Below are positions 34,596-43,883 of a stretch of DNA of 51,325 nucleotides, one piece after another. A program made the translations under genes and the position numbers. How positions within the stretch are numbered: the first letter of the stretch is position 1; each line of letters opens with the position of its first letter. The stretch is from Elusimicrobiaceae bacterium (GTDB taxonomy: Bacteria > Elusimicrobiota > Elusimicrobia > Elusimicrobiales > Elusimicrobiaceae): assembly GCA_017520185.1 (NCBI GenBank), contig JAFXGO010000034.1, positions 1-51,325 of the forward strand, given 5' to 3'. Under the pieces are notes generated by a model that saw only the letters and a program-made list of their open reading frames with translations, did no database searches and was not told the DNA's origin.

Positions 34596-35227
34596 TCTTT
34601 TTGAAATACCGCCAAAAAGCGTTCTTTATTTTCCTCCGGTAAAGTATACGCTACCGGAGTTTGTTTGCTTAAATTTAAGCGCGTTAATAAATCTTTTTTT
34701 GCTTCATGAGGGTCACTTTGATAAGGTATAAAAAATCCCCCCTCTTTTACACAAGGAGCAATCAAAGGCAAGATGTCATTGATTTGCCCCATTGCGCGCT
34801 CCGTCACAAAATCAAACGTTCCTACTTCTTTTTGTCCTAAACGGGCACAAGATACGGTCACATTTTGTAGTCCCAACTTTAAAATAGCCCAATTCATAAA
34901 AGAGCATCTTTTTTCCAAACTTTCTACCAATGTCACCTTAACCTGCGGTAATGTAATGGCAATAGTTAAGCCGATATATCCCGCTCCGGAGCCCATATCC
35001 GCTACAGAAAAAACGCCCCCTTGTGTTTTTTTGTTCAAAAAAGCAGCTGCACTTAACCCATCACATAAGTGACGCGAAAAAATTTCCTGCTTGGAACAAA
35101 CACTAGTCAAATTTAAAAAATCTTTTTTTTGCCACACTAAATCAGCATACAAAGCCAATTTTTCTAAGGCATTGTCAGTTATGCTTAAACCGATTTTAAA
35201 GGCAAAATCACGCATTTTTTTCTGCAT
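34583..35227 (-). CDS. rsmG: 16S rRNA (guanine(527)-N(7))-methyltransferase
   Basis: 214 residues from MQKKMRDFAF, chosen because CGGAGG lies 7 nt before it; it overlaps mnmG by 20 bp. RsmG/GidB signatures: LNLTSV, RHLCDGLSAAAFL, VADMGSGAGYIGLTIAI, VTLVESLEKRCSFMNWAI, and DFVTERAMGQINDIL. It methylates G527 of 16S rRNA. Adjacency to mnmG is the classical gidA-gidB pair. Confidence 0.96.
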   Translation of the reverse strand: MQKKMRDFAFKIGLSITDNALEKLALYADLVWQKKDFLNLTSVCSKQEIFSRHLCDGLSAAAFLNKKTQGGVFSVADMGSGAGYIGLTIAITLPQVKVTLVESLEKRCSFMNWAILKLGLQNVTVSCARLGQKEVGTFDFVTERAMGQINDILPLIAPCVKEGGFFIPYQSDPHEAKKDLLTRLNLSKQTPVAYTLPEENKERFLAVFQKEWIS

Positions 35228-36992
35228 GTTTAAGCCTCCGAAAACGTTCAATATGAATAGCCAACAATTGGATATCGGCCGGTGTCACTCCCGGTATGCG
35301 AGAGGCCTGCCCCAACGTGCGAGGACATACGGCCTTTAACTTTTGTCTGCTCTCAATCAACAAACCTTTGACTGACGAAGGATCAAACCCTTCCGGAATA
35401 ACGATATTATCAGATTGAGCCAACTTTTCGGCATCTTTTTTGTTGCGTTCGTAATAGCCCGAATATTTCTGATGTACTTCCACATGAAAACGAACCTTTT
35501 CGGCACTCCATGGGTAAAGGTCGGTTTCATCTATTTGATGATTTGGGTCCGCCTTTAATAATTCTACTTGTTTTTGGTAATTTTCAAAGGCCTTTTTGTA
35601 TTTTGTATCTAATGTTCCCAGCGCAAAACCATGAGGACATAAGCGCAAATCGGCATTATCGTTTCTAAGCAAAATGCGGTACTCTGCCCGAGAGGTAAAC
35701 ATACGGTAAGGCTCATTGACCCCTTTGGTCACCAAATCATCTATCAAAACTCCGATGTAAGCCTCATCTCTGCGTAGCACAAAAGGTTCTTTATTTTGCG
35801 TCTTTCGGGCCGCATTCACACCGGCCACAAACCCTTGTCCGCCGGCTTCTTCATAACCGGTGGTTCCGTTCATTTGTCCGGCGCAAAACAACCCCGCAAT
35901 CTTCTTGCTTTCTAAAGAAGGATAGAGGTCCATCGGATCGGCAAAATCATATTCTACGGCATATCCCGCCCGTGTAATAACGGCATTCTCCAAACCCGGT
36001 ACAGAAGCCAACAATGCCCGTTGCACTTCTTCCGGCATACTGGTAGAAAACCCTTGAATATAATATTCTTGGGTATTGTTTCCTTCCGGCTCTAAAAATA
36101 ACGGGTGAGATTTTACCTCCGGAAACTTTTTAGTTTTATCTTCTACAGAAGGACAATAACGCGGCCCTAATGCGGTAATATTACCGCTATACATGGCCGA
36201 ACGTTGGAAATTCTCCCGCAAGATTTTATCTGTTTCATCAGTTGTACGCGTAATGTAGCAAGAGAGAAATTTACGCTTAGACTGCGTTTGATAATCCGTA
36301 AAATGAGAAATAGGTTGGAAAGGATTATCGCTGGGTTGCAGGCGAAACTTAGAAAAATCAATTCCCCGGGCATTAATTCTCATGGGAGTACCTGTTTTAA
36401 AGCGAATGATGTTAAGCCCTAATTTCTTTAAACTATCAGAGAGGTGATTGCTGGGCATGTCGTTATAACGACCGCCCGGAAACATAATTTCCCCGATATG
36501 AATCGTTCCACCTAAAAATGTACCCGTTGTCAGCACCACCGTTTTTGCACGGTAAAAAGTTTGACGCAGGGTGATAATGCCGCATACCCCTTTGTCATCG
36601 GTGGCTACTTCGGTTGCTTCGTCTTGAATAACGTCTAAATTATCTTGCAATTCTAGGGCATGTTTAAAATTAAATTGATAGTCTTTTTTATCGCATTGCA
36701 CACGCGGAGAATGAACAGCCGGCCCTTTACCAGTATTGAGCAAATGGTAATGTACGGCAGCAGAATCTGTAATTAAACCCATCGCTCCGCCTAAGGCGTC
36801 TATTTCTCGCACAATTTGGCCTTTGGCAATACCACCGATAGAGGGATTGCAGGACATTTGGGCAATGGTATCTAAGTTTTGACTCATCAGCAAAGTTTTA
36901 GCACCGGTTTTTGCCGCTGCCAAAGCCGCCTCACAACCGGCATGTCCGCCACCTACAACAATGACATCATACATTTCTTTATATTCAAACAT
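35208..36992 (-). CDS. mnmG: tRNA uridine-5-carboxymethylaminomethyl(34) synthesis enzyme MnmG
   Basis: 594 residues, slightly short of the usual 620-630. FAD-binding GGGHAG at 14-19, QMSCNPSIGGIAKGQIVREIDALGG, LTTGTFLGG, CPSVEDK, and the C-terminal helical domain that contacts tRNA. With MnmE it modifies U34 in the wobble position of certain tRNAs. It begins 1 bp after mnmE, so the two partners are cotranscribed. An in-frame ATG six codons in is an alternative start. Confidence 0.97.
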   Translation of the reverse strand: MFEYKEMYDVIVVGGGHAGCEAALAAAKTGAKTLLMSQNLDTIAQMSCNPSIGGIAKGQIVREIDALGGAMGLITDSAAVHYHLLNTGKGPAVHSPRVQCDKKDYQFNFKHALELQDNLDVIQDEATEVATDDKGVCGIITLRQTFYRAKTVVLTTGTFLGGTIHIGEIMFPGGRYNDMPSNHLSDSLKKLGLNIIRFKTGTPMRINARGIDFSKFRLQPSDNPFQPISHFTDYQTQSKRKFLSCYITRTTDETDKILRENFQRSAMYSGNITALGPRYCPSVEDKTKKFPEVKSHPLFLEPEGNNTQEYYIQGFSTSMPEEVQRALLASVPGLENAVITRAGYAVEYDFADPMDLYPSLESKKIAGLFCAGQMNGTTGYEEAGGQGFVAGVNAARKTQNKEPFVLRRDEAYIGVLIDDLVTKGVNEPYRMFTSRAEYRILLRNDNADLRLCPHGFALGTLDTKYKKAFENYQKQVELLKADPNHQIDETDLYPWSAEKVRFHVEVHQKYSGYYERNKKDAEKLAQSDNIVIPEGFDPSSVKGLLIESRQKLKAVCPRTLGQASRIPGVTPADIQLLAIHIERFRRLKHAEKNA

Positions 36993-38351
36993 TTATTTAC
37001 CCATGCAAAATTTAGAAAAAATAATTCCAAGTACATCATCGGGAGTCACTTCACCGATCAAATCTTTTAAAGCACCCAAGCAAGAGCGAATATGCTCAGC
37101 ATATAGTTCCAACCCTGCTTGATATTTCAGTTGCACCAACGCGCTTTCCAGCTCCGTTTGTGCATGCAAGACGGCCTCATATTGGCGCAAGTTAGAAATC
37201 ATTACCCCGTCTTGTTGTTCAAATTGTGGCGCGGAAACAAAAGATAAAATCTCTTTTTTTAATATGTCTAACCCTTGTCCGTTTTGACAAGAAACATAAA
37301 CGGTTTTTAAGGCTTTTCCTTCCAAAGAGCAACGACCCTCCGGTGCGCGATCTGTTTTATTTAGCACCAAAATGACGGGTTTATTTTGTTTTTCCACATC
37401 TGTCCAAAGAGCCTGCTCCTCTAAGGTTAATTCTCTGGTTAAATCCGTCACAAACAACACCAAGTCAGCCTTTTCCATCGCGCGCAAACTGCGTCTCATA
37501 CCTTCTTGTTCGGCAGGGTCTAAGGCATGTTCGCGGATACCGGCAGTATCGGTTAAAATAAATTTTTGCCCCTCCAAATCTAGGGTTTCTTCTACGGTGT
37601 CTCTGGTAGTGCCGCTTTGGTCTGCCACGATGGCCCGGTCAAAACCTACTAAAGCATTGAGTAAACTGGATTTACCGCAATTTGGCGCACCCACGATGGC
37701 TGTTTTTACCCCTTCTTTAATAAGACGTCCGACGGAAAAGGTATCTGCCAATTTGTTTAATACGTGGATTTGTTCTTGTAAAACAGTGGAGACATATTCT
37801 TCAGATAACGGAGTCATTTCTTCATCTACATCATCTAAACGCACTTCTATCTGCGCCAATAACTCCGATAAAGCAGATTTAATGTGGGTAAATTTTTCAC
37901 TGAGTCTGCCATCTAAGGAAGAAAGGGCTAAATCATGCGCGGCTTTATTTCCGGCGGAAATTAAATCACATAAGCCTTGTGCTTCCAACAAATCCATTTT
38001 TCCGTTCAAAAAAGCCCGATAAGAAAATTCCCCCCTTGCGGCAGGTACCGCACCGGCTTGGCACAAAAGTTCCAACAATCGTCCACGAATGTAGGCAGAT
38101 CCGTGTAAGGCAAATTCTACCACATCTTCCCCCGTAAAACTGCGCGGTGCCGGAAAATAACAAACCAATGCCTCATCTAACACACTATCTCCGTCTTTTA
38201 AACGACAAAACACTTGCTCACGCGGCGGAAAAACTTTATTTGCTTGCGTGAGTTTGCGCAATATAGACAAACTCTCCGGTCCGCTTAAACGGACCAAAGA
38301 AACGGCACTTTGACCGGCTGCAGTAGCCGGTGCGACAATGGTAGTTTGCAT
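36993..38351 (-). CDS. mnmE: tRNA modification GTPase MnmE
   Basis: 452 residues. N-terminal folate-binding domain (IVAPATAAGQSAVSLVRLSG), helical domain, G domain with P-loop GAPNCGKSS (221-229), DTAGIRE and NKTD, and C-terminal FCMGK (the family usually has CIGK, with the cysteine kept). It partners MnmG. It is the first gene of the unit downstream of the jag terminator. A TAAAAT hexamer (38359-38364) ends 7 nt before the ATG with no ribosome site, so this large operon may start leaderless. Confidence 0.97.
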   Translation of the reverse strand: MQTTIVAPATAAGQSAVSLVRLSGPESLSILRKLTQANKVFPPREQVFCRLKDGDSVLDEALVCYFPAPRSFTGEDVVEFALHGSAYIRGRLLELLCQAGAVPAARGEFSYRAFLNGKMDLLEAQGLCDLISAGNKAAHDLALSSLDGRLSEKFTHIKSALSELLAQIEVRLDDVDEEMTPLSEEYVSTVLQEQIHVLNKLADTFSVGRLIKEGVKTAIVGAPNCGKSSLLNALVGFDRAIVADQSGTTRDTVEETLDLEGQKFILTDTAGIREHALDPAEQEGMRRSLRAMEKADLVLFVTDLTRELTLEEQALWTDVEKQNKPVILVLNKTDRAPEGRCSLEGKALKTVYVSCQNGQGLDILKKEILSFVSAPQFEQQDGVMISNLRQYEAVLHAQTELESALVQLKYQAGLELYAEHIRSCLGALKDLIGEVTPDDVLGIIFSKFCMGK

Positions 38352-38436
38352 AGATTATATTTTATAATTTTTAGATTAGTTTTTGGGTATCTTTTCCGTA
38401 CGCGCGCGCAAATAATCCACAAACAGGCAGGGAGAC

Positions 38437-38468
38437 AAAAAAAGCCCCAGCATAAAACTGGGGCTTTT
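38437..38468 (-). terminator. Intrinsic terminator after jag
   Basis: AAAAAGCCCCAG-ttttatg-CTGGGGCTTTTTTT on the minus strand, separating the rpmH-jag unit from the mnmE unit. Confidence 0.9.
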
Positions 38469-38482
38469 TAGTTTTAATGAAG

Positions 38483-39778
38483 TTATTTGTTTTCGTTATT
38501 TTCAACGGATTGAAATAAGGGACCGCAGGCACAATCCGTCTGAGACTCATTTTCAGAAGATGAAGCGCTATTCTCTACTTGAGAAACGGGCTGCTCTACC
38601 TGGTCTTGAGATTGTGATTCTGGGGCAAGTGTTTGAACAGTAGCAGAGACCTCATTTTCTACTACAACAGGTTCCTGCTCGATATTTTCTACTGTTTCCA
38701 CATTTTCGGCAGGTACTTGTTGCAGAGGAACATTTTCCTCAACAACCGTTTCAGGTTGGGTATCTTGTGTGGCTTCTGCGACTGCTTCAACTTGGGTCGG
38801 AGTTTGCACAAAGACCTGTTCTTCTGCCGGCACTTCTGCAGGGGTAGCCTCGTTTAGCGTTGTTTCAGATACCGCATTTTCTTTTTGAACGGGTTGATCT
38901 GCCGGACGAGGACGCAACGTCACTTTACGCCATTGGCCTTCGCCTTCAGATACAGTAATGACAAACTCATTGTTTTCTGCTGCACGATGAATATATCGAC
39001 GTAATTGAGCACTCATCGGGCGGAAACGATAGACACTGTAGCCGTTTTTGATTTGGTTGATACCATATTCCAAATCGGCATTAATTTTATCTTCGGCTTT
39101 GCGCCAATAGTTTTGCGTATCGGCAATAACGGATATCGGCTTATCAAAATGGCGGCTCAAACTCAATGTAGCCAAATATTGCAAAGACTCTAACGTTTTA
39201 CCTTCTTTACCGATCACAATGGCCGGATGATCACAATCAAAGGTGAGCAAAATACGGTGTTGTTTTTCGTCCCACCAAGCATTCAAGTTTTCCGCTTTTA
39301 CGTCCATATGAGCCAAAACATTGTTTAAAAAGTCTTTGGCCTCTTGTAAAGGGGCTTGCAAATATTCGGGCACAACGGCATTTTGGATTTCCAAAGACGG
39401 CAAAAGTTGTTTTTCATTCGTTTTTAAGATATTTTCAGCTTTACGGCCGGCTCCGTAAGAGCGACGTCCTCCACGTTTAATTTCGCGTACGGCGCCATCT
39501 TCTTGTTTACGACCGCGTCTATTGCCAGAGGAATGCCCTTTATTAGAACGTTTCTTTTTAGGAACGTCCATATAGATTTGAGCATCTAAATTAGAAGATA
39601 CCCAACGTTTCTGGCGCACTTCCACAATAGCCGGACGAGCACCAAAACCTAAAAAGCCTTTGCGCGGATTTTCAATAACCGTCACTTCCACTTGATCTCG
39701 GCGAAGACCTAATTTTTTTAAGCCTTTTTCAATAGCCAAAGAAACATCTTTTGCTTCTACTTTTACTTTATGCGGCAT
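38483..39778 (-). CDS. Jag/KhpB RNA-binding protein with long acidic tail
   Basis: 431 residues. Jag N-terminal domain (about 5-50; KGFLGFGARPAIVEV), basic linker (about 60-110), KH domain (HPAIVIGKEGKTLESLQYLATL, HFDKPISVIAD) and R3H domain (MSAQLRRYIHRAA). After about residue 285 comes a 140-residue low-complexity tail rich in E, V, Q, T and P, ending in a CACG-containing stretch. KhpB binds RNA and affects division and elongation in Gram-positives. The yidC-jag order is conserved. The tail is unusual and probably disordered. Confidence 0.9.
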   Translation of the reverse strand: MPHKVKVEAKDVSLAIEKGLKKLGLRRDQVEVTVIENPRKGFLGFGARPAIVEVRQKRWVSSNLDAQIYMDVPKKKRSNKGHSSGNRRGRKQEDGAVREIKRGGRRSYGAGRKAENILKTNEKQLLPSLEIQNAVVPEYLQAPLQEAKDFLNNVLAHMDVKAENLNAWWDEKQHRILLTFDCDHPAIVIGKEGKTLESLQYLATLSLSRHFDKPISVIADTQNYWRKAEDKINADLEYGINQIKNGYSVYRFRPMSAQLRRYIHRAAENNEFVITVSEGEGQWRKVTLRPRPADQPVQKENAVSETTLNEATPAEVPAEEQVFVQTPTQVEAVAEATQDTQPETVVEENVPLQQVPAENVETVENIEQEPVVVENEVSATVQTLAPESQSQDQVEQPVSQVENSASSSENESQTDCACGPLFQSVENNENK

Positions 39779-39789
39779 AAAATAGACTC

Positions 39790-41376
39790 CTATTTCGCTT
39801 GTGCGAGTTTTTTATTAACCATGGTTTGAATACCAAAGGTAATCAAACTGTTTGTCAACCAGTACAATACTAAACCGGAAGGAAAATTCATAAACAACAA
39901 GGTAAAAATCAAAGGCATGTATTTAAACATGGCTGCCTGCGCAGGATCCATACCACTAGGTACGGTGGAACGTTGTTGGAAGAACATCACTGCCCCCATC
40001 AAAATAGGCAAGATGTAATAGGGATCTTTAGCAGACAAGTCCGTAATCCAACCCACAAATCCCGCTCCGTGCAAAGACCAAGAAGTGCGCAAGGCATTAA
40101 ACAATGCCAAGAAAATCGGAAGTTGAATCAGCATCGGCAAACAACCTGCCAACGGATTAATCCCGTGCTTTTGGTACAAAGCCATCATTTCGCGGTTTAA
40201 TACTTCCGGATTTGCTTTATATTTCTCTTGCAATCGCTTCATTTCAGGCTGTACTCTTTTCATTTTTACGCTGGATTTTAAAGACATTAAGGTAAACTTA
40301 AACAATAAAGTCTGTAAAAGCACCGTCAGCATGATAATAGCCACCCCGTAATTGCCGGTCCAACCATAGAAAGTTTCCAGCACATTGCGGGCTAAGCGAC
40401 CCAATGTACCGAAGAAACCAAATTCAATACTGCGGCTAAAATGATAGGGCAGATGCTCAAAGGCTTGATAATCCTTAGGACCAAAGTAAAAGTCGGAATT
40501 TAACGCTATATTGGTTTTTCCGGCCAACGTTTGGCTGGGCACATTGATAGACAGTTGCGGTCCTTTCACCTCGCTCGTGCCAAATAATCCCCAAAAGCGT
40601 TCTTGGGTGTCAACCACTTCGCTCTTGGTCTGCAGTGTGGCGGCCGTCCAATTTTGAGGAATCAACACACTTAAAAAGTAGCGGTTTTGCACACCGGCCC
40701 AAATCCACTCTTTACTGGAAACAGGAGATTTATCTTTAGACGTAAACTTGACCAAAGTAGGGTGCTTTTTCCCTTCTTCCTGCATCAAATATACGGCTTT
40801 TGACTCACGTGCGTTATCCTTCAACTCACTTTTTACGGTAGATAAACCGGGCCCAAAGTTAAAAGAAAATGCCGGTAAGGTAATATCTTTGTTTGTTTTA
40901 TTGGCAAAAGTAATATTGACGTGATTGATACCGTTTTCCGCAAAGGTATAGGTTTTTTCCATCACCACACCGCCGGCTAAATCACCCGCAAAAGTAATGG
41001 TATCTTTTGTGCGTTTGGTTTCACGGAAATCGACTTGCGGTAAGGTGGTCAAATACCCTTCCCCTTTATAAGGAGTCAGGTTAACATCACCCAATACATC
41101 TTTGAACAAATATTCTTTGATACCAGCGCCTTTAGATGTAAAAGTAATCTGAGCAACTGGAGATTGGAAGGTAATTAATTCTTCCGGTAATGCGGTTTTT
41201 TGAGTTTTAACAACAGATGCGGAAGACTCCGCCATAGCCAATTCTTGTTGAGTCTTGGCCAAAGCTTCTTCAGCGGCTTTTTGCTCTGCTTGTACACGAG
41301 GCACGACAACAAATTGATTATACCCCGTAAACAACAGCATAAAAAATACCGCTGCAAGTAAAAATTTTCTATCCAT
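39790..41376 (-). CDS. yidC: Membrane protein insertase YidC
   Basis: 528 residues of the Gram-negative type: N-terminal membrane helix, large periplasmic beta domain (about 60-330), then five membrane segments with GYGVAIIMLTVLLQTLLFKFTL-like TM2, MKRVQPEMKRLQEKYKANPEVLNREMMALYQKHGINPLAGCLPMLIQLPIF and a short basic C-terminus. It inserts proteins into the inner membrane alone or with SecYEG. It is downstream of rnpA-yidD, the classical order, and the periplasmic domain supports a diderm host. Confidence 0.97.
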   Translation of the reverse strand: MDRKFLLAAVFFMLLFTGYNQFVVVPRVQAEQKAAEEALAKTQQELAMAESSASVVKTQKTALPEELITFQSPVAQITFTSKGAGIKEYLFKDVLGDVNLTPYKGEGYLTTLPQVDFRETKRTKDTITFAGDLAGGVVMEKTYTFAENGINHVNITFANKTNKDITLPAFSFNFGPGLSTVKSELKDNARESKAVYLMQEEGKKHPTLVKFTSKDKSPVSSKEWIWAGVQNRYFLSVLIPQNWTAATLQTKSEVVDTQERFWGLFGTSEVKGPQLSINVPSQTLAGKTNIALNSDFYFGPKDYQAFEHLPYHFSRSIEFGFFGTLGRLARNVLETFYGWTGNYGVAIIMLTVLLQTLLFKFTLMSLKSSVKMKRVQPEMKRLQEKYKANPEVLNREMMALYQKHGINPLAGCLPMLIQLPIFLALFNALRTSWSLHGAGFVGWITDLSAKDPYYILPILMGAVMFFQQRSTVPSGMDPAQAAMFKYMPLIFTLLFMNFPSGLVLYWLTNSLITFGIQTMVNKKLAQAK

Positions 41377-41450
41377 AAAAACCTCTGAAAATAGGCCGCT
41401 TGAGCGGCGGGCTTCTTTTCAGTAGGCTTTCAAACACGGAAAAGCGGGCT

Positions 41451-41696
41451 CTAAGGTACCGGATCGTATCCGCCCGGATGAAAAGGGTGGCATTTTAATA
41501 CTCTGATAAGAGATAGCCACACTCCCTTAAAAACCCCATGTTTGGTTATTGCCTCTTTGGCATATTGACTGCAGGTAGGCGTAAAACGACACACCCCTCT
41601 CGGCCCCAACAAAGGCCGAACCAACAGCATAAAAACGCTAAGTAAAAATAGCAATAAATTCTTGCCCATCAGCGAAATTTTATTCATTTTGGGCAC
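41451..41696 (-). CDS. yidD: Membrane protein insertion efficiency factor YidD
   Basis: 81 residues. Signature [22 protein letters not shown], then [19 protein letters not shown], with the conserved cysteines. An N-terminal hydrophobic stretch suggests membrane association. It assists YidC-dependent insertion. It overlaps rnpA by 17 bp and precedes yidC. Confidence 0.95.
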   Translation of the reverse strand: MPKMNKISLMGKNLLLFLLSVFMLLVRPLLGPRGVCRFTPTCSQYAKEAITKHGVFKGVWLSLIRVLKCHPFHPGGYDPVP

Positions 41697-42075
41697 CGTA
41701 GCTCTGAATAGTTTGTTGAGCTTGTAATAATCCGGCCCTTTGGCACACCGCCAACAGGGCTTTTTCAGCCATGTTCAACGTGGCTAAGGTCTCGCTGTTG
41801 CGGGGACTGAAAATATAATACACCCCGCCTGATAATCTTTCCCGGTTAAGTCTGAAAGCTTCCCGCAGAAGCCGTTTTACGCGGTTTCTGACTACCGCGT
41901 GTCCTAACTTTCTAGATACAACTAGCCCCAAACGTCTTTGCTCTGTTCCCAGAGGGGCAGGCTTCCACCATAGCACAAGGCCGGGGCCTTGTATACGTTT
42001 ACCGTCATGAATGGTACTCTTAAAATCGTTTTTAAGATGCAGACGGCAACCTCTGGGGAAGCCCTGGGAACTCAT
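41680..42075 (-). CDS. rnpA: Ribonuclease P protein component
   Basis: 131 residues. The RNR motif is clear ([18 protein letters not shown]), with [16 protein letters not shown] before it and YYIFSPRN after. It binds RNase P RNA in tRNA 5' maturation. It begins 3 bp after rpmH, the universal rpmH-rnpA order. No rnpB RNA is recognisable in the window. Confidence 0.96.
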   Translation of the reverse strand: MSSQGFPRGCRLHLKNDFKSTIHDGKRIQGPGLVLWWKPAPLGTEQRRLGLVVSRKLGHAVVRNRVKRLLREAFRLNRERLSGGVYYIFSPRNSETLATLNMAEKALLAVCQRAGLLQAQQTIQSYGAQNE

Positions 42076-42078
42076 ATG

Positions 42079-42216
42079 CTAAGCACGAATCAATTCGTGG
42101 CGGCCTTTGGCTCTTCTGGCGCTGAGGACTTTGCGTCCACCGGCGGTAGCCATACGGGCGCGGAATCCGATGTGTTTAGCTCTTTTGGCTTTATTAGGTC
42201 TGTATGTAGGTAGCAT
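42079..42216 (-). CDS. rpmH: 50S ribosomal protein L34
   Basis: A 45-codon frame, [18 protein letters not shown]...[20 protein letters not shown], which is L34 almost from end to end (RPNK, FRARM, GGRKVL, RRAKGR). First gene of the rpmH-rnpA-yidD-yidC-jag unit, 3 bp before rnpA. Its leader is about 100 nt and contains a GAGC...GCTC hairpin just before the start. Confidence 0.97.
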   Translation of the reverse strand: MLPTYRPNKAKRAKHIGFRARMATAGGRKVLSARRAKGRHELIRA

Positions 42217-42321
42217 GCTTCTTTTTATACGAGCGGAGCAAAATACTCAAGCTCATATACTCCTGTTATTAAGTTAAATTCTCCTCTGCGGCGCAACTCA
42301 CGCGGCAAAAAGGACCTATAT

Positions 42322-42351
42322 ATTATAGCTTATCAAAACGCAACTGTCCAA
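42322..42351 (-). promoter_or_regulatory. rpmH promoter
   Basis: Minus strand -35 TTGGAC (42351-42346), 18-bp spacer, -10 TATAAT (42327-42322). A GGACCTA word resembling half of the GGGYC motif lies over the likely start of transcription (42312-42318). The 100-nt leader that follows contains a short SD-ATG reading frame overlapping the rpmH start in another frame. Confidence 0.55.
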
Positions 42352-42412
42352 CAGGATTTTTATTTTCCCTCTGTTTTACACAATGCGCTAAGAAATTTGC
42401 TACATTTATTAT

Positions 42413-43117
42413 ATGATATTTACAGATTCAGGTATTGTGCTTTTTCGTCAAGACTTTCGCGAAGCAGACCGCGTGATTGCGCTTTATACGTTAGAACATG
42501 GGCGCATCAACCTGCGTTTGCCGGGTGTTAACCGCGCCAAAGGAAAGTTAAAGGCTTTTAGCGAGCCTTTTACCTGCGCTACGTATCGTATTTATACTAA
42601 AAGAGCCAATGTAATGGGAACCGTCACCGGTGGAAAATTAGAACACATTTTCCCCTCTATTCGTACGGATTTGAAACGCCAAACACTAGCCTTGCATTTT
42701 TGTGAGTTGATGATGCGCCTTACCCCAATGCATCAACCCAGCGCTGAAAAGTACCGCCTTTTATTGCAGGCTTTGACAGAGCTTGAGTTAAACGGAGTAA
42801 ATACTGCTTTTTCTGCTGCTTTTACCTTGCGTTTGATGACTGCCGCCGGTTTTGGTTTAGATCACCCTGTATTAAAAATAAGCAAAGAATTTTGGGAAAA
42901 AATGCACTTTGAATCTTTTTCCGCCTTAAATTTTCAAGAGCCGGAAGATTTGCTTTCTTTAAGTAAATGCAATGAAGTTTGCAGACGTTTTTTAAATCAA
43001 TATCTTACTTTCCCTCTGCAAACATTAAAGCCTTTTGCCTTATCGGAAGAAGAATATTTTGAAAAATCAGAGCAATCCCCCGCCCTCGATTTGAAAGCGG
43101 CAGAAGTGATTGCGTAA
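42413..43117 (+). CDS. recO: DNA repair protein RecO
   Basis: 234 residues. N-terminal OB-fold pattern (DSGIVLFRQDFREADRVIALYTLEHGRINLRLPGVNRAKGKLKAFSEPF) is typical of RecO, followed by the helical domain. The four-cysteine zinc site of some RecO proteins is not evident. RecO loads RecA on SSB-coated DNA with RecR. There is no ribosome site; a TACATT hexamer ends 6 nt before the ATG. It is divergent from rpmH. Confidence 0.9.
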   Translation: MIFTDSGIVLFRQDFREADRVIALYTLEHGRINLRLPGVNRAKGKLKAFSEPFTCATYRIYTKRANVMGTVTGGKLEHIFPSIRTDLKRQTLALHFCELMMRLTPMHQPSAEKYRLLLQALTELELNGVNTAFSAAFTLRLMTAAGFGLDHPVLKISKEFWEKMHFESFSALNFQEPEDLLSLSKCNEVCRRFLNQYLTFPLQTLKPFALSEEEYFEKSEQSPALDLKAAEVIA

Positions 43118-43140
43118 AAGAAATGTCAAAGCGAACACAT

Positions 43141-43800
43141 CTAGGCCAGCAAATCATCCATATCCGGATAAATATCACACATAGACCGATAGACTTTAAA
43201 GGCGTTCTCTTTTACAAAACTAGTAGGTTGTTTTAAATCAGGAATTATAATTGCACGTGCGCCGGCCGATATAGCCGCCGTAGCTCCTGCTACGGAATCT
43301 TCAAAAACGATGCATTGAGCAATATCCGTCTGTAAATTTTGCGCACAACGCAAAAACACTTCCGGATCAGGCTTGGGATTGGCCACATCGTCTGCCGTCA
43401 CCACAGTGTGAAAAAACGACCTGATTTCATTTTTCTCCAGCAAGGTTTCCGCCCAGCGGCGAATATTAGAGGTACCCACTCCCAATTTAAATCCTCTATC
43501 ATAAAAGTATTTTACCGTTTCTTTTGCACAAGGACGAAACGGAATGGGATATTTCTGCATATAGTCTTCAAAATGTCGGCAGCATGCATCGTGCAAAGCC
43601 TGCACGTCCACTTCCCTTCCGAAGTAGCTTTTCATAATCGGGGCAGCATCGGCTGCGCTCATACCAATACAGCTTTCAAACAAATCAAAAGTAAAATCCA
43701 ACCCCATCGGTTTAGCGGCCGATTGATAACATTTAAAATAAATCGGCTCCGTACTAAACAGTGTGCCATCCATATCAAAAATAATGCTCTTAATCATCAT
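43141..43800 (-). CDS. HAD-superfamily hydrolase (beta-phosphoglucomutase-like)
   Basis: 219 residues. Motif [12 protein letters not shown] with nucleophile D9 and acid D11, motif II TSNIR, motif III K near KPDPEVF, and motif [15 protein letters not shown] helical cap sits between motifs I and II (subclass IA), so small phosphorylated sugars or nucleotides are likely substrates; the exact one cannot be given. Convergent with recO and divergent from glyQ, so probably transcribed alone. Confidence 0.85.
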   Translation of the reverse strand: MMIKSIIFDMDGTLFSTEPIYFKCYQSAAKPMGLDFTFDLFESCIGMSAADAAPIMKSYFGREVDVQALHDACCRHFEDYMQKYPIPFRPCAKETVKYFYDRGFKLGVGTSNIRRWAETLLEKNEIRSFFHTVVTADDVANPKPDPEVFLRCAQNLQTDIAQCIVFEDSVAGATAAISAGARAIIIPDLKQPTSFVKENAFKVYRSMCDIYPDMDDLLA

Positions 43801-43870
43801 TTTATTGTAGCAGTTATTTTTTCTTTCGCCAATCTTTCATTTTTATCTTCGCGCCTTCCCCTATGTTTTG

Positions 43871-43876
43871 TATAAT
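43871..43876 (+). promoter_or_regulatory. glyQS promoter -10 (leaderless type)
   Basis: Consensus TATAAT seven bases before the glyQ ATG at 43884. No good -35 is seen at the right distance and there is no ribosome site. Confidence 0.55.
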
Positions 43877-43883
43877 TGTATAT

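Noticed and set aside
38352-42412. A replication origin near rpmH or mnmE
   Set aside because: Only single relaxed DnaA-box-like words (near 38413 and 42375) are visible, with no cluster, no dnaA and no dnaN, so an origin cannot be supported.
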